A program made the translations under genes and the position numbers. The notes beneath the pieces are model-generated. The model worked only from the letters and a program-made list of their open reading frames with translations. It ran no database searches and was not told where the DNA came from. A DNA stretch of 64,000 nucleotides. Origin: Sphingopyxis sp. FD7. GTDB taxonomy: Bacteria > Pseudomonadota > Alphaproteobacteria > Sphingomonadales > Sphingomonadaceae. Shown in pieces: positions 43,266-53,638 of this stretch. Every line of letters begins with the position of its first letter. Positions within the stretch are counted from its first letter, which is position 1. The DNA lies in the NCBI RefSeq assembly GCF_003609835.1, contig NZ_AP017898.1, forward strand, positions 2,728,001 through 2,792,000, in the 5' to 3' direction.

Positions 43266-44411
43266 CTAACCCGTCCGCACCACTTCGGAAAGGATCGAGT
43301 CGAGCAGCAGGATTCCCGCATCGGTGACGCGCAGCCGATCGCCGTCCGCGACCATCAGCCCCTGTCCCGCCAGCCGCGCCGCCGCGCCCGCATCGACGAA
43401 CGCCGCACGCCCCAGCTCGCACCGCGCCTCGATGCGCGCCAGATCGACGCCTTCGGTCAGCCGCAGCCCCATCAGCATCGCCTCGGTCGCGCGCTCGTGC
43501 GCGGGCAGGTCGCTCTCGACCTTCAGCCCGTGGCCGTTGCGCGCCACCGCGGCCGTGAAGTTTTCGGGCTTCCGGTGGCGCTCGGTCGCCTGCGCGAGCC
43601 GCCGCCCGTGCGCTCCCGGCCCGACACCCGCATAATCGCCGTAGCGCCAATAGGAGAGGTTATGTCGGCTCTCTTCGCCCGGCCGCGCATGGTTCGACAC
43701 TTCATAGCGCGGCAGGCCCGCGGCGCGCGTCATCGCCTGCGTTGCGTCGAACAGGTCGGCCGCGGCGTCGCCGTCGGGAATCACAAGCTCGCCCCTTGCC
43801 GCGAGCGCCCAGAAGCGCGTCCCCGGCTCGATGGTCAGCTGATAGAGCGACAGATGGCCGGTGCCGAAGCCGAGCGCGTCCGACAGTTCGCTTTCCCATG
43901 CCGCCAGCGTCTGCCCCGGCCGTGCATAGATGAGGTCGAAGCTGACGCGCGCAAAATGCTCCTGGGCCACCGCGATCGCCCGCCGCGCCTCATCCTCGCT
44001 GTGCGCGCGGCCCAGAAAGGCAAGCGCCTCCGCGTCAAAGCTCTGGACGCCCACCGACACGCGGTTGATCCCCGCCGCCGCCAGGTCGGCAAAGGCCGCG
44101 ATTTCGACCGAATTGGGGTTCGCTTCGAGCGTGATCTCGCAATCGTCCGCCAGCCCCCAGCTTGCGGCGGCTTCGGCAATCACCGCCGCGACCGTCGCCG
44201 GCGGCATCAGGCTGGGCGTCCCGCCCCCGAAAAAGATCGACGTCACGGTCCGCCCCGGCAGCAACGCCGCCTCGTGCCGCAAATCGGCGATCAGGGCGGC
44301 GCGCCAGACTTCCTGATCGACGCTGTCGCGGACATGGCTGTTGAAGTCGCAATAGGGGCATTTGCTGACGCAAAAGGGCCAGTGAACATAGAGGGCGAGC
44401 GGTTCGGGCAT
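43266..44411 (-). CDS. hemW: Heme chaperone HemW (radical SAM)
   Basis: This 381-residue HemN-like protein has the radical-SAM cluster motif in CVSKCPYCDFNS (C14, C18, C21), GGGTPSLM, NRVSVGVQSF and a C-terminal winged-helix-like domain. HemW proteins lack the HemN-specific N-terminal residues and deliver heme rather than oxidise coproporphyrinogen. ATG 44411 gives the standard start; a frame upstream is open but unlikely. It follows rdgB on the same strand with a repeat pair between them. Confidence 0.93.
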   Translation of the reverse strand: MPEPLALYVHWPFCVSKCPYCDFNSHVRDSVDQEVWRAALIADLRHEAALLPGRTVTSIFFGGGTPSLMPPATVAAVIAEAAASWGLADDCEITLEANPNSVEIAAFADLAAAGINRVSVGVQSFDAEALAFLGRAHSEDEARRAIAVAQEHFARVSFDLIYARPGQTLAAWESELSDALGFGTGHLSLYQLTIEPGTRFWALAARGELVIPDGDAAADLFDATQAMTRAAGLPRYEVSNHARPGEESRHNLSYWRYGDYAGVGPGAHGRRLAQATERHRKPENFTAAVARNGHGLKVESDLPAHERATEAMLMGLRLTEGVDLARIEARCELGRAAFVDAGAAARLAGQGLMVADGDRLRVTDAGILLLDSILSEVVRTG

Positions 44412-44441
44412 GGGGGGCCTATAGCGACGATCCTCCACCAC

Positions 44442-44547
44442 CGTCATGCTGAACTTGTTTCAGCATCCATGGCCCGCATTCGCATTCTGTGCTGCGCCTG
44501 GCGGCGGGGTCTGGCCATGGCCCCTGAAACAAGTTCAGGGTGACGAA
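44442..44547. repeat. Paired inverted repeat, family F
   Basis: Arms CATGCTGAACTTGTTTCAG and CTGAAACAAGTTCAGGGTGA face each other across about 60 bp between hemW and rdgB. Confidence 0.75.
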
Positions 44548-44565
44548 ACCCCCAAGATGCGAGTA

Positions 44566-45195
44566 TCACAAAACCCCCGCCACCAGCTTCGCAAAGGCAT
44601 CGGCACGGTGGCTGATCCGATGCTTTTCCGCGGGGTCGATCTCCGCAAACGTCAGCACATTCCCGACCGGAACGAACACCGGATCATAACCGAAGCCCAG
44701 CTTGCCGCGCGGTGGCCATGTGAGGCTTCCGTCCGCCCGGCCCTCGAAAACCTCGGCATGACCGTCGGGCCAGGCGAGCGCGAGGGTGCAGACGAAGCAG
44801 GCGCTGCGGTCGACGCCCGGTCCCTGTTCGGCAAGCAGCCCTTCGACCTTGCCCATCGCCAGATACCAGTCGCGACCGGGATTGCCCTCGAACCACTGCC
44901 GTTCGGCCCAGTCGGCGGTGTAAACGCCCGGCCGCCCGCCGAGCGCGTCGACGCACAGCCCACTGTCGTCGGCGAGCGCAGGAAGCCCGGACGACGCCGC
45001 GCTCGCATGGGCTTTCAACAGCGCATTCTCGCGAAAGCTCGTCCCCGTCTCCTCGGGTTCAGGCAGGCCGAGATCGCCCGCCGACACCGGATTGATTCCA
45101 TAAGGTTCGAGCAGCGCCCGAATCTCGCGCACCTTGCCTGCATTATGGCTGGCGATCACGAGCTTGCCGGGGGCGAGTTTGCGGAAAGTCGTCAA
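44566..45195 (-). CDS. rdgB: Non-canonical purine NTP pyrophosphatase (RdgB/HAM1)
   Basis: This enzyme hydrolyses ITP, dITP and XTP to keep them out of nucleic acids. The 209-residue protein has [34 protein letters not shown] and EKHRISHRA. No ATG fits the N-terminus; TTG 45195 overlaps the upstream stop as TTGA, indicating coupling to the unknown gene before it. In related genomes rph usually lies directly upstream; here two small unknown genes intervene. Confidence 0.92.
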   Translation of the reverse strand: MTTFRKLAPGKLVIASHNAGKVREIRALLEPYGINPVSAGDLGLPEPEETGTSFRENALLKAHASAASSGLPALADDSGLCVDALGGRPGVYTADWAERQWFEGNPGRDWYLAMGKVEGLLAEQGPGVDRSACFVCTLALAWPDGHAEVFEGRADGSLTWPPRGKLGFGYDPVFVPVGNVLTFAEIDPAEKHRISHRADAFAKLVAGVL

Positions 45196-45626
45196 ATCAG
45201 TCGTTCCAGATAATCCGCGAGCGACTTGAGTGCCGCGTGGCGGGCTTTCCATGCCCGATCGGCTTGGGTGTTGCGAGTAAGGGTCGCCACCGAAACGACA
45301 AACATCACGGGCGCGAACACGCCTGCCACCGCGCTGCCGATCGTCAGTCCCCAGTCGACCACACCGCGCCAATTGGCGTTCTTCTGATAACGAACCAGGC
45401 GCCCCGCATAGCGCGCCATATGCGTACGCAACTGCTCGCGCTCGCTGTGGGTCAACGCTTCGGGGTCGGGGAGCTGCCGCAACCATGGCCCGATCCGGCC
45501 GAGAAAATAGTCCAGCTGCCAATCGCCATCGCCGGGCAGGAATGGGAAATTGGCAAGCCAGCCATTCCACTCGTCGCTGGCGGTCAGAAAACCCCGAATC
45601 GCTATGTCGGGCGGTTCATCATCCAT
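45192..45626 (-). CDS. Unknown protein with one membrane segment (rph-rdgB cassette)
   Basis: This 144-residue protein matches no domain I recognise. It begins acidic ([13 protein letters not shown]), has a tryptophan-rich middle and a hydrophobic segment at residues 92-115 ([21 protein letters not shown]), and ends with a basic tail. It overlaps the preceding gene by 8 bp and the rdgB start by TTGA, so it is embedded in the rdgB transcript. A membrane-associated partner of the next small protein is a possibility. Confidence 0.75.
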   Translation of the reverse strand: MDDEPPDIAIRGFLTASDEWNGWLANFPFLPGDGDWQLDYFLGRIGPWLRQLPDPEALTHSEREQLRTHMARYAGRLVRYQKNANWRGVVDWGLTIGSAVAGVFAPVMFVVSVATLTRNTQADRAWKARHAALKSLADYLERLI

Positions 45627-45960
45627 CGCCGGACCGACGAAGGGCCTGTATCTCGATTTGCAGGAATCGATGCTCGATATCGATCAACTCGCGTTGCCGA
45701 CGATAGTTTGACCAGCCTATCCATCCGGCGATCGCCAGCGACAGGCCCGCCAGCGTCAAACGTCCATCGGCGTCGATGGCCGCGGCCGATAGCGACGACC
45801 AGCCCCCGAAATCGGTCACCGCAAGCAGGCCAAGCGCCACAACAACCAGCGTCCAGCGGACGATATGGACGAAGACCACCGAAGCGGTTTCGGCGCGCAT
45901 CAACCGCTGCTCTTGCGCGACCAGTTCGGCAAATGCCTCGCTCTGTGACAAATCGACCAT
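45619..45960 (-). CDS. Unknown two-helix membrane protein (rph-rdgB cassette)
   Basis: This 113-residue protein has membrane segments at residues 27-48 (SVVFVHIVRWTLVVVALGLLAV) and 68-84, and a charged helix after them (RRQRELIDIEHRFLQIEIQAL) with coiled-coil character. No known domain is visible. It overlaps the following unknown gene by 8 bp and begins 42 bp upstream of the rph stop side, so the cassette is read with rph and rdgB. Confidence 0.75.
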   Translation of the reverse strand: MVDLSQSEAFAELVAQEQRLMRAETASVVFVHIVRWTLVVVALGLLAVTDFGGWSSLSAAAIDADGRLTLAGLSLAIAGWIGWSNYRRQRELIDIEHRFLQIEIQALRRSGDG

Positions 45961-46002
45961 GGCTTATGTCCTATCACGCGCGCACGGGGTGGCAAAACGC
46001 TT

Positions 46003-46719
46003 TCAGCGCCCCACCGCCTTCGCCTGCGCCGCGAAAATCTCGCCGCAGCCGATGCGCGCGAGGCGGAGCAGGCGGAGCAGGCCTTCCTCGTCATAGGTCG
46101 CGCCTTCGGCGCTCGCCTGAACCTCGACGATCCGTCCCTTGCCCGTCAGCACGAAATTGCCGTCGGCCTCGGCCACCGAATCCTCGTCATAATCAAGGTC
46201 GAGGACGGGCGTGCCGTTGTAGATGCCGCATGAGATCGCCGCGACGCTGTCGACGATCGGGTCGTCGGCGATCAGCTTTGCCTCGATCAGCTTGTCGACC
46301 GCGAGCCGCAGGGCGACCCAGGCGCCCGAAATGGAGGCGGTGCGCGTGCCGCCATCGGCCTGGATCACGTCGCAGTCGATGACGATCTGGCGCTCGCCGA
46401 GCTTTTGCATGTCGACAACGGCGCGCAAGCTGCGGCCGATCAGCCGCTGGATTTCCTGTGTCCGCCCGGACTGCTTGCCCTTCGCCGCCTCGCGGCTGCC
46501 GCGCGTATGCGTCGCGCGGGGCAGCATCCCATATTCCGCGGTGACCCAGCCCTGCCCCTTGCCGCGCAGGAAGGGCGGCACCTTCTCCTCGACACTGGCC
46601 GTCACCAGCACCCTGGTGTTGCCGAAACTGACCAGCACGCTCCCCTCGGCATGGATGGTGAAATTGGTTTCGATGGCGATGGAACGCATCTGGTCTGCCG
46701 CGCGGCCGGACGGGCGCAT
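46003..46719 (-). CDS. rph: Ribonuclease PH
   Basis: This phosphorolytic 3'-to-5' exoribonuclease trims tRNA 3' ends. The 238-residue protein has [50 protein letters not shown] and [26 protein letters not shown] precedes ATG 46719. It is divergent from hrcA with about 105 bp between. Confidence 0.96.
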   Translation of the reverse strand: MRPSGRAADQMRSIAIETNFTIHAEGSVLVSFGNTRVLVTASVEEKVPPFLRGKGQGWVTAEYGMLPRATHTRGSREAAKGKQSGRTQEIQRLIGRSLRAVVDMQKLGERQIVIDCDVIQADGGTRTASISGAWVALRLAVDKLIEAKLIADDPIVDSVAAISCGIYNGTPVLDLDYDEDSVAEADGNFVLTGKGRIVEVQASAEGATYDEEGLLRLLRLARIGCGEIFAAQAKAVGR

Positions 46720-46824
46720 GAATCTTTTCTCCTCGTGAAGCTGTGCCGCGGCGCTTAGCGGCGCGCGGGGGGATTGGCCAGAGCATAGCTTGCTCTTGCC
46801 GCACCCGCTCCCTAAATCCTCCCC

Positions 46825-47868
46825 ATGACAACGCCCCCGATCACCGAACTCACCACGCGCGCGCGCGACGTGTTCCGGCTGGTCGTCGACGCCTATCTGG
46901 AGACGGGCCAGCCGGTCGGGTCGCGCACCCTGTCGAAACTCGCGACGCTCAACCTGTCGCCCGCGTCGATCCGCAACGTCATGCAGGATCTGGAGGAAAT
47001 CGGCCTGCTGGCCAGCCCGCACACCAGCGCGGGACGCCTGCCGACCGAACAGGGGCTGCGCCTGTTCGTCGACGGGATGATGCAGGTCGCCGAACCGAGC
47101 GCGGAGGACCGCGCGCAGATCGAGGCGAGCCTGTCCGAAGGCGGGCCGATCGAAAGCGCGCTGGCGCAGGCGACCGCCGCGCTGTCGGGTCTGTCGGCGT
47201 GCGCGGGGCTGGTGCTCGTGCCGAAGCATGAGCGCGTACTGAAACAGCTCGCCTTCGTGCCGATGTCGGAGGGGCAGGCGCTCGTGGTGCTCGTCGCGGG
47301 CGACGGCACGGTCGAGAATCGCGTCATCGACGTGCCCGCGGGGCTCAACCCCTCGGCGCTGGTCGAGGCGGGCAATTATATCTCGGCGACGCTGGCGGGC
47401 CTCACGCTGACCGAAGCGATGGCGCGCGTGCGCCGCGAAATCGAGGCCGAGCGTATCGCGATCGACCGCGCCGCGCAGGATCTGGTCAACCGCGGCCTGG
47501 CCGTCTGGTCGTCCGACGGCGCCGACCGCCCGGTGCTGATTGTCCGCGGACAGGCGAACCTGCTCGACGACAGCGCCGTCGGCGACCTCGACCGGGTGCG
47601 GCAATTGCTCGATGAACTGGAAACCAAGCAGGACATCGTGCAACTGCTCGACAGCGCGCGCGAAGGCAGCGCGACGCGCATTTTCATCGGCTCCGAAAAC
47701 AAGCTCTTTTCGCTGTCGGGTTCGTCGGTTATCGCCGCGCCCTATCGCGGCGCCGACGGGCGCGTCGTCGGCGTCGTGGGGGTGATCGGCCCGACGCGCT
47801 TGAACTATGCCCGCATCGTTCCCATGGTGGATTTCACCGCCCAATCGCTCTCCAGACTGATACGATAG
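46825..47868 (+). CDS. hrcA: Heat-inducible transcription repressor HrcA
   Basis: This 347-residue winged-helix repressor binds CIRCE elements upstream of chaperone operons. The N-terminal HTH ([21 protein letters not shown], then [21 protein letters not shown]) and the GAF-like ligand domain are present. No CIRCE sequence (TTAGCACTC-N9-GAGTGCTAA) is visible in its own promoter. It lies 4 bp before grpE and is therefore in the hrcA-grpE operon common in alphaproteobacteria. Confidence 0.95.
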   Translation: MTTPPITELTTRARDVFRLVVDAYLETGQPVGSRTLSKLATLNLSPASIRNVMQDLEEIGLLASPHTSAGRLPTEQGLRLFVDGMMQVAEPSAEDRAQIEASLSEGGPIESALAQATAALSGLSACAGLVLVPKHERVLKQLAFVPMSEGQALVVLVAGDGTVENRVIDVPAGLNPSALVEAGNYISATLAGLTLTEAMARVRREIEAERIAIDRAAQDLVNRGLAVWSSDGADRPVLIVRGQANLLDDSAVGDLDRVRQLLDELETKQDIVQLLDSAREGSATRIFIGSENKLFSLSGSSVIAAPYRGADGRVVGVVGVIGPTRLNYARIVPMVDFTAQSLSRLIR

Positions 47869-47872
47869 GTTT

Positions 47873-48436
47873 ATGACGAACAAGGAAAATGACACGCCCG
47901 TCGACGACGGACAGGCCGACGACGCCGCAACCCAAACCGCGGCGACCGAAACCGCGGTCACCGAGCCGATGGATGAGACGGCAAAGCTCGCCGAACAGCT
48001 TGCCGCGGTGCAGCAGGACCTGCTCTATGCGCGCGCCGAGACGCAGAATGTCCGCCGCCGCGCGGAAAAGGAAGTCGCCGACGCACATACTTATGCCGCG
48101 ACCAAGTTCGCGCGCGACATTTTGTCGGTCGCCGACAATCTGGGCCGCGCGCTCGCCGCGCTCAGCGACGAACAGCGCGCCGATGAGGCGATCAAGCCGC
48201 TCGTCACCGGGCTGGAGGCGACCGAGCGCGAACTTATGAGCGTGTTCGAACGCCACGGCATCACGCGCATTGCCGCGATCGGGCTGCCGCTCGACCCCAA
48301 CCAGCATCAGGCGATGCTCGAAATCCCGAGCGACAAGGCGCCCGGCACGATCGTGCAGGAAATGCAGGCGGGCTATATGATGAAGGACCGGCTGCTGCGT
48401 CCCGCGATGGTGGCGGTGGCGAAGGCGGCGGAGTGA
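47873..48436 (+). CDS. grpE: GrpE, nucleotide exchange factor for DnaK
   Basis: This 187-residue protein has an acidic, disordered N-terminus and a long coiled coil (residues 35-85, with [20 protein letters not shown]). The C-terminal beta domain has HQAMLEI and [23 protein letters not shown]. It acts as a dimer on DnaK. It begins 4 bp after hrcA. Confidence 0.95.
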   Translation: MTNKENDTPVDDGQADDAATQTAATETAVTEPMDETAKLAEQLAAVQQDLLYARAETQNVRRRAEKEVADAHTYAATKFARDILSVADNLGRALAALSDEQRADEAIKPLVTGLEATERELMSVFERHGITRIAAIGLPLDPNQHQAMLEIPSDKAPGTIVQEMQAGYMMKDRLLRPAMVAVAKAAE

Positions 48437-48445
48437 ACAAATCTC

Positions 48446-48594
48446 CCCTCCCCCTTGCGGGGAGGGGATTAAGGGGTGGGGGTAGCGGCGCGTCCGCGCC
48501 GTATAAGAATTTGCGACATCAAGATCAGGGACAGAGTCTCTTCGCGCGCAAGCGCGCGGCCCCCTCCCCAACCCCTCCCCGCAAGGGGGAGGAG
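48446..48594. repeat. Paired inverted repeat, family G
   Basis: Arms of CCCTCCCCCTTGCGGGGAGGGG type (48446-48480 and 48560-48594) face each other, with a GCGCGCAAGCGCGC hairpin between. It fills the gap between the convergent grpE and def genes. Confidence 0.7.
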
Positions 48595-48602
48595 CTTAGC
48601 GG

Positions 48603-49136
48603 TTACGCCGCCTTGCGCAGCTTCGCCAGTTTCTTCAGCACCATCTCGCGCTTCAGCCGCGACAGATGGTCGATGAACAAAATGCCCTCCAGATGGTCGT
48701 GCTCGTGCTGGATGCACGTCGCCATCAGGCCGGTCATGCGTTCCCGATGAGGCTTGCCGTCCTCGTCCTGCCAGTCGACGGTGACTTCGGCGGGGCGCGA
48801 CACATCGGCATATTGTTCGGGGACCGACAGGCAGCCTTCCTGATAGACGCTATGTTCGTCCGAAAAGTCGGAAAAGACGGGGTTGATGAACACCCGCGGG
48901 TCGCGGATCACCTTCTTGCCCTCGGGATCGTCGGGATCGGCTTCCTGCAGATCGATCACCAGGATGCGCTTCGGCACCCCGACCTGGATCGCGGCGAGCC
49001 CGATGCCGGGAGCATCGTACATCGTCTCGAACATATCGGCGACAAGCTGCTTCAGCTCGGCGTCGAAGGTCTCGACGGGCTTGGAAATGACGCGCAGCCG
49101 GGGGTCCGGGGTCTCGATGATGGGTAGGATGGCCAT
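48603..49136 (-). CDS. def: Peptide deformylase
   Basis: This 177-residue metalloenzyme removes the formyl group from new proteins. Its motifs are [18 protein letters not shown] (metal cysteine) and QHEHDHLEG (HExDH). I chose ATG 49136 ([15 protein letters not shown]); ATG 49145 is three codons further up. It functionally pairs with fmt nearby, though def and fmt are not in one operon here. Confidence 0.95.
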   Translation of the reverse strand: MAILPIIETPDPRLRVISKPVETFDAELKQLVADMFETMYDAPGIGLAAIQVGVPKRILVIDLQEADPDDPEGKKVIRDPRVFINPVFSDFSDEHSVYQEGCLSVPEQYADVSRPAEVTVDWQDEDGKPHRERMTGLMATCIQHEHDHLEGILFIDHLSRLKREMVLKKLAKLRKAA

Positions 49137-49190
49137 GGATGCCATTTAGGTATGCACGGCCGGGCGGTCAATGATCGGCGCGATGCAGAT

Positions 49191-49787
49191 TCAGCCCACC
49201 GGCCGCCGCGCCCTGAGCGCCTGCGCCAACGTCCCCTCATCGAGATAATCGAGTTCGCCGCCCACCGGCAAACCATGCGCGAGTTGGGTCAGCCGCACCG
49301 GATGGCCCTCCAGACGTTCGGCGAGATAATGCGCGGTCGTCTGGCCCTCCAGCGTCGCGTTCATCGCGAGGACGACCTCGTCGATCCCGCCCGCCGCGAC
49401 GCGCGCGACGAGGGCGTCGATGCTGAGATCCTGCGGGCGCACGCCCTCCAGCGCCGACAGCCGCCCGCCGAGCACATGATATTTGCCGGGAAACAGCCGC
49501 GACTTGTCGAGCGCCCAGAGGTCCGACACCTCCTCGACGACGCACAGGCTGCGCGCATCGCGGCGCGGGTCGGCGCAGATCGCGCAGGGGTCGTGCGTGT
49601 CGATATTGCCGCAAATGGTGCAGGTGACGAGCCGTTCGGACACGGTTTGCAGCGCGGCGAGCAACGGCGCGAACGCGCTCTCGCGCTTCTTCATCAGGTG
49701 CAGCACCGCGCGCCGCGCCGAGCGCGGGCCGAGGCCGGGGAGCCGGGCGAGTTGCTGGACGAGGGCTTCGATTTCGGTGGAGGCCAT
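49191..49787 (-). CDS. recR: Recombination mediator RecR
   Basis: This 198-residue protein acts with RecF and RecO to load RecA. It has the helix-hairpin-helix [19 protein letters not shown], the C4 zinc finger [16 protein letters not shown], and the Toprim domain from [17 protein letters not shown] 49787 is the standard start. It lies on the same strand as def, 54 bp upstream of it, and back to back with fmt. Confidence 0.95.
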   Translation of the reverse strand: MASTEIEALVQQLARLPGLGPRSARRAVLHLMKKRESAFAPLLAALQTVSERLVTCTICGNIDTHDPCAICADPRRDARSLCVVEEVSDLWALDKSRLFPGKYHVLGGRLSALEGVRPQDLSIDALVARVAAGGIDEVVLAMNATLEGQTTAHYLAERLEGHPVRLTQLAHGLPVGGELDYLDEGTLAQALRARRPVG

Positions 49788-49833
49788 GGCGCGTGTTTGG
49801 CTTGCGGACTGGCATCGCGCAAGGCCGATAGCA

Positions 49834-49909
49834 GGAGATTGCTTCGCTTCGCTCGCAATGACGAGTTTTGGCGTCATTGCGAGGAGCGAAGCGATGAAGC
49901 AATCTCCGG
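49834..49909. repeat. Paired inverted repeat, family D copy 2
   Basis: GGAGATTGCTTCGCTTCGCTCGCAATGAC-type arm faces a GTCATTGCGAGGAGCGAAGC arm across about 12 bp in the divergent recR-fmt gap. Confidence 0.8.
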
Positions 49910-49955
49910 CTATCGATCTTGCACAACCCCGCATCCTCCGCCAAAGGCCGCACCC

Positions 49956-50876
49956 ATGCGTATCGCCTTCATGGGAACGCCGCCCTTTGCGGTACCGACG
50001 CTCGCCGCGCTTCGCGCGGCGGGGCACGACATCGCGGCCGTCTACACCCAGCCGCCGCGCCCCGCGCAGCGCGGCAAGAAATTGCAGAAAAGCCCGGTGC
50101 AGGTCTGGGCCGAGGAGCATGGCCTTTCCGTCCGCACGCCGCGCAGCCTGAAAGGCGAGGAGGCGCAGGCCGACTTCACCGCGCTCGACCTCGATGTCGC
50201 GGTGGTCGCCGCCTATGGCCTGATCCTGCCGCAAGCGGTGCTCGACGCCCCGCGCGAGGGGTGCCTCAACGTCCACGGCTCGATCCTGCCGCGCTGGCGC
50301 GGCGCGGCGCCGGTGCAGCGCGCGATCCTGGCGGGCGATGCCGAAACGGGCGTGACGATCATGCAGATGGACGCGGGTCTGGACACCGGCGCGATGCGGC
50401 TGATCGAGACGACGCCGATTGCGCGCAAGAGCGCGGGCGTGCTGACGCACGAGCTGGCCGAGATGGGGGCGCTGATGATGCGCCGCGTGCTGAGCGAGCT
50501 TCACGCCTTTCCGCCGGTGCCGCAGCCCGAAGAGGGCGTCACCTATGCGGCGAAGATCGACAAGAGCGAGGCGCGGCTCGATTTCCTGACCAGCGCGGTG
50601 CAGGTCGAGCGGCTGATTCGCGCGTTCAATCCGACACCCGGCGCGTTTTTCGAGCTGGAGGGTGAGCGCTATAAGGTGCTGGCGGCCGACGTCGTGCATC
50701 CGGCCGATACGGTGGTGGGCGCGGCGCCGGGCACGACGATCGACGATGCGCTGACGATCGCCTGCAACCCCGGCGCGATCCGCGTGACGCGCATCCAGCG
50801 CGCGGGGAAGCCGGCGATGGAGGCGGGCGAGTTGCTGCGCGGGCGGGGAATCGCCAAGGGGACGCGGCTGGCATGA
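49956..50876 (+). CDS. fmt: Methionyl-tRNA formyltransferase
   Basis: This 306-residue enzyme formylates initiator Met-tRNA. Its motifs are [16 protein letters not shown], and [17 protein letters not shown] with the catalytic Asn and His, while Asp is in [12 protein letters not shown]-terminal tRNA-binding domain (residues 205-306) is present. It is followed after a REP pair by truA on the same strand. Confidence 0.95.
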   Translation: MRIAFMGTPPFAVPTLAALRAAGHDIAAVYTQPPRPAQRGKKLQKSPVQVWAEEHGLSVRTPRSLKGEEAQADFTALDLDVAVVAAYGLILPQAVLDAPREGCLNVHGSILPRWRGAAPVQRAILAGDAETGVTIMQMDAGLDTGAMRLIETTPIARKSAGVLTHELAEMGALMMRRVLSELHAFPPVPQPEEGVTYAAKIDKSEARLDFLTSAVQVERLIRAFNPTPGAFFELEGERYKVLAADVVHPADTVVGAAPGTTIDDALTIACNPGAIRVTRIQRAGKPAMEAGELLRGRGIAKGTRLA

Positions 50877-50893
50877 CTCCCCCTCTCCTCCAT

Positions 50894-50967
50894 CGTCACC
50901 CCGGACTTGATCCGGGGTCCATGACTTCAGCGCTGCTATGGACCCCGGATCAAGTCCGGGGTGACGA
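50894..50967. repeat. Paired inverted repeat, family H
   Basis: GTCACCCCGGACTTGATCCG and CGGATCAAGTCCGGGGTGAC arms face each other between fmt and truA. The same unit is embedded at 41440-41470. Confidence 0.85.
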
Positions 50968-50982
50968 AAATGGGGTCCGCCC

Positions 50983-51723
50983 ATGACCCGCTTCGCGCTC
51001 ACCATCGAATATGACGGCCGCCCCTATATGGGCTGGCAGCGGCAGGCGCACGGCCCCAGCGTCCAGCAGGCGATCGAGGAAGCGATCCACCGTTTCACCG
51101 CCGAGGAGGTGCAGGTGCTGAGCGCCGGGCGCACCGACGCCGGCGTCCATGCGATCGCGATGCGCGCGCATGTCGACATCGCCAAGCCGTTGACCCCCTT
51201 CAAGCTGACCGAGGCATTGAACGCGCAGCTTCGCCCCGCGCCGATCGCGATCATCGGGTGCGAAGTGGTGCCGGACGACTGGCACGCGCGCTTCGCCTGC
51301 ATCGGGCGGTCATACGAATATCGCATCGTCAACCGCCGCGCGCCGCTGACGTGGGACAAGGGGCTGGCGTGGCAGGTCGCGCGTCCGCTCGACGCCGATG
51401 CGATGCACGAAGCCGCGCAGCAGCTGATCGGTCTCCACGATTTCACCACCTTTCGTTCGGCGCATTGCCAGTCGCAAAGCCCCGTCAAGACGCTGGACAG
51501 GCTGACCGTCAGCCGCCACGGCGAGGAGATCATCATCGAGGCCGCGGCGCGCAGCTTTTTGCACCATCAGGTGCGCTCGATGGTCGGATCGCTCGCGCTT
51601 GTCGGTCATGGCAAATGGTCGGCGCGCGATCTGAAGGCGGCGCTGGAGGCGGCGGACCGGCAGGCGCTGGGGCTGAATGCGCCGCCCGATGGATTGTATT
51701 TCGTGGGGGCGGTTTATCCCTAA
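50983..51723 (+). CDS. truA: tRNA pseudouridine synthase A
   Basis: This enzyme converts U38-40 in the tRNA anticodon arm to pseudouridine. The 246-residue protein has the catalytic aspartate in [19 protein letters not shown] and [11 protein letters not shown]. It is the last gene of the fmt-truA pair. Confidence 0.95.
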   Translation: MTRFALTIEYDGRPYMGWQRQAHGPSVQQAIEEAIHRFTAEEVQVLSAGRTDAGVHAIAMRAHVDIAKPLTPFKLTEALNAQLRPAPIAIIGCEVVPDDWHARFACIGRSYEYRIVNRRAPLTWDKGLAWQVARPLDADAMHEAAQQLIGLHDFTTFRSAHCQSQSPVKTLDRLTVSRHGEEIIIEAAARSFLHHQVRSMVGSLALVGHGKWSARDLKAALEAADRQALGLNAPPDGLYFVGAVYP

Positions 51724-51724
51724 A

Positions 51725-51897
51725 CCTCCTCTCCCATCGGGAGAGGATAGCAAGCCTTGGCGGCGCAGCCGTCTAGGCGCGCTTGGTGAGGGGATCAGCC
51801 CTTACAAAAGCCCGCGACGTCATATCCCCTCACCCAGCTTCGCCTAGGCAGCAAGCTGCCAAGGCTGCGCAACCCTCTCCCAACGGGAGAGGGAAGA
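51725..51897. repeat. Paired inverted repeat, family I
   Basis: CTCTCCCATCGGGAGAGG and CCCTCTCCCAACGGGAGAGG flank inner arms of CAAGCCTTGGC and GCCAAGGCTGCGC type, a composite palindrome between truA and carD. Confidence 0.7.
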
Positions 51898-51900
51898 ACG

Positions 51901-51936
51901 AAAAAAAGGGCGGCCCTTTCGGACCGCCCCTTTCCT
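51901..51936 (-). terminator. Rho-independent terminator of carD
   Basis: Stem GGGCGG/CCGCCC with a 10-nt loop, and on the minus strand a run of seven T after the stem, 19 bp past the carD stop. Confidence 0.85.
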
Positions 51937-51954
51937 TATCGCTATCCCGCGCCC

Positions 51955-52482
51955 TTACACCTTTTCGGCGTAGTAAAGCGGCGCATGTTCGTTGAGGATC
52001 TGAAGGATCTTCGCCTGCGCGGTCTTTTCGTCGCTTTCCTCCATCGCGGCGAGTTCGCGCGCGAGGCGGCTCGACGCCGCTTCAAAGATCTGGCGCTCCG
52101 AATAGCTCTGTTCGGGCTGGTCGTCGGCGCGGAACAGGTCGCGGGTCACTTCGGCGATCGACACGAGGTCGCCCGAATTGATCTTCGCTTCATATTCCTG
52201 CGCGCGGCGCGACCACATGGTGCGCTTCACCTTCGGCTTGGTGGTCAGCACCTGGAGCGCTTCCTTCAGCGTCTTGTCCGACGACAGCTTGCGCATCCCC
52301 ACGCCCTCGGCCTTGTTGGTCGGGACGCGCAGGGTCATTTTTTCCTTCTCGAAGCGCAGGACATAAAGTTCGAGCTGCATTCCGGCGATTTCGGATTTCT
52401 GCAACTCGATGACGCGCCCCACGCCATGTTTCGGATAAACGACATAGTCACCGACTTCGAAGACGAGCGTGCTTGCGGACAT
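51955..52482 (-). CDS. carD: CarD family transcription regulator
   Basis: This 175-residue protein has the RNA-polymerase-interacting (RID) Tudor-like domain at the N-terminus (VGDYVVYPKHGVGRVIELQ), then a helical DNA-binding domain including KRTMWSRRAQEYEAKINSGD. CarD stabilises open complexes at rRNA and other promoters. It is a single-gene unit with a strong terminator. Confidence 0.94.
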   Translation of the reverse strand: MSASTLVFEVGDYVVYPKHGVGRVIELQKSEIAGMQLELYVLRFEKEKMTLRVPTNKAEGVGMRKLSSDKTLKEALQVLTTKPKVKRTMWSRRAQEYEAKINSGDLVSIAEVTRDLFRADDQPEQSYSERQIFEAASSRLARELAAMEESDEKTAQAKILQILNEHAPLYYAEKV

Positions 52483-52796
52483 TCAAGTTCCTTTCATTGG
52501 CCTTGTCGGGTATGGCAGCGCGTCAACAGCAGTATATCCGGCCCTCGCATGAAGGGGGACAAAGGCGGTCAGGGCGGCGCTCGCCGGTCAGAGTGACAAG
52601 GGATGTGGCTCCATCGGAAACGCCGAATATGCCCCAGCCCGGCGGCGGGAAGAGGCAGAATGTCGACGCGTTGATATTAATTATAACAGATTCGCAACAA
52701 AATTGCCACCCCTGCGCGGAAATGCGCCGCAGTGACACCTTGACGGCTCCGCACACCCGTTTCACCTTGAAACCAAAGCCAGGATAGGGAGCGGGT
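52483..52796. other. 314-bp gene-free gap between carD and an SDR gene
   Basis: Contains the divergent promoters. An AT-rich section (52671-52700, TTGATATTAATTATAACAG) stands out from the GC-rich surroundings, with TATAAC as a possible -10. No open frame is credible. Confidence 0.5.
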
Positions 52797-53615
52797 ATGA
52801 AAGATCAAATCTGGTGGGTCACCGGGGCCTCGTCGGGGATCGGCGCGGCGCTGGCGCGGGCGCTCGCGGCGCGCGGCGCGACGCTGATCCTCTCTGGGCG
52901 AAATATCGCCGCGCTGGAGGCGGTGGCGAAGGATTGCGGCCCCGACGCGATGATCCTGCCGTTCGAGGCGACCGACTATGCCGCGCTGCCCGCGATCGTT
53001 CAGCAGGCGTGGAACTGGCGGGGGCGGATCGACGGGCTGGTGAACAATGCCGGCATTTCGCAGCGCAGCCTGGCGGTCGAGACCGACTTTTCGGTCTATC
53101 GGCGGATCGTCGACGTCGATTTGCTCGCCCCGATCGCGCTGACCCAGCAGCTGCTGCCGCGCATGATCGGCGCGGGTGGCGGGCAGATCATCGCCATATC
53201 GAGCGTCGCGGGCATCGCCGGCGTGCCGCTGCGCAGCGCCTATTCGGCGGCGAAGCATGGTCTCATCGGCTATCACGACGCGGTGCGCGCCGAAAATGAG
53301 CATCTGGGGCTGAAAGTGCTGGTCGTCGCGCCCGGATCGGTGCGCACCAACGTCAGCCGCAATGCGCTCAACGCCGACGGCAGCGTGCGCGGGACGAGCG
53401 ACGCGGCGATCGACAACGGCCTCGCGCCCGACGATGCGGCGGCGCAGATGCTCGCCGCACTCGATGCGGGCAAGCGCGAGATCATTGTCGCCGAGGGCAT
53501 GGAAGCGGCGATCGCCGACCTGCGCCGCAGCGATCCCGACGCGCTGTTCGACCGGATGAGCGCGATGGTCCAGGCGGGCTATGCGCAGCAGATGAAGGCG
53601 GGCCGCGCGTCCTGA
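52797..53615 (+). CDS. Short-chain dehydrogenase, DHRS7-like
   Basis: This 272-residue SDR has the dinucleotide motif TGASSGIGAALARALAARG and NNAGIS, with catalytic Ser in ISSVAGIAG and YSAAKHG (Tyr/Lys). The C-terminal part extends beyond the classical 250 residues. The substrate is unknown; lipid or ketone reduction is typical of the group. GGGAGCGGGT precedes the start. Confidence 0.9.
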   Translation: MKDQIWWVTGASSGIGAALARALAARGATLILSGRNIAALEAVAKDCGPDAMILPFEATDYAALPAIVQQAWNWRGRIDGLVNNAGISQRSLAVETDFSVYRRIVDVDLLAPIALTQQLLPRMIGAGGGQIIAISSVAGIAGVPLRSAYSAAKHGLIGYHDAVRAENEHLGLKVLVVAPGSVRTNVSRNALNADGSVRGTSDAAIDNGLAPDDAAAQMLAALDAGKREIIVAEGMEAAIADLRRSDPDALFDRMSAMVQAGYAQQMKAGRAS

Positions 53616-53638
53616 GCCTGAAGGCCCGAAGCCCCACG

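Noticed and set aside
46720..46824. CIRCE element expected near hrcA
   Set aside because: No TTAGCACTC or GAGTGCTAA half-site is visible in the gap.
46003..47961. Extension of rph upstream across hrcA
   Set aside because: RNase PH starts at MRPSGR (46719) with a good ribosome site; the extension is antisense to hrcA.
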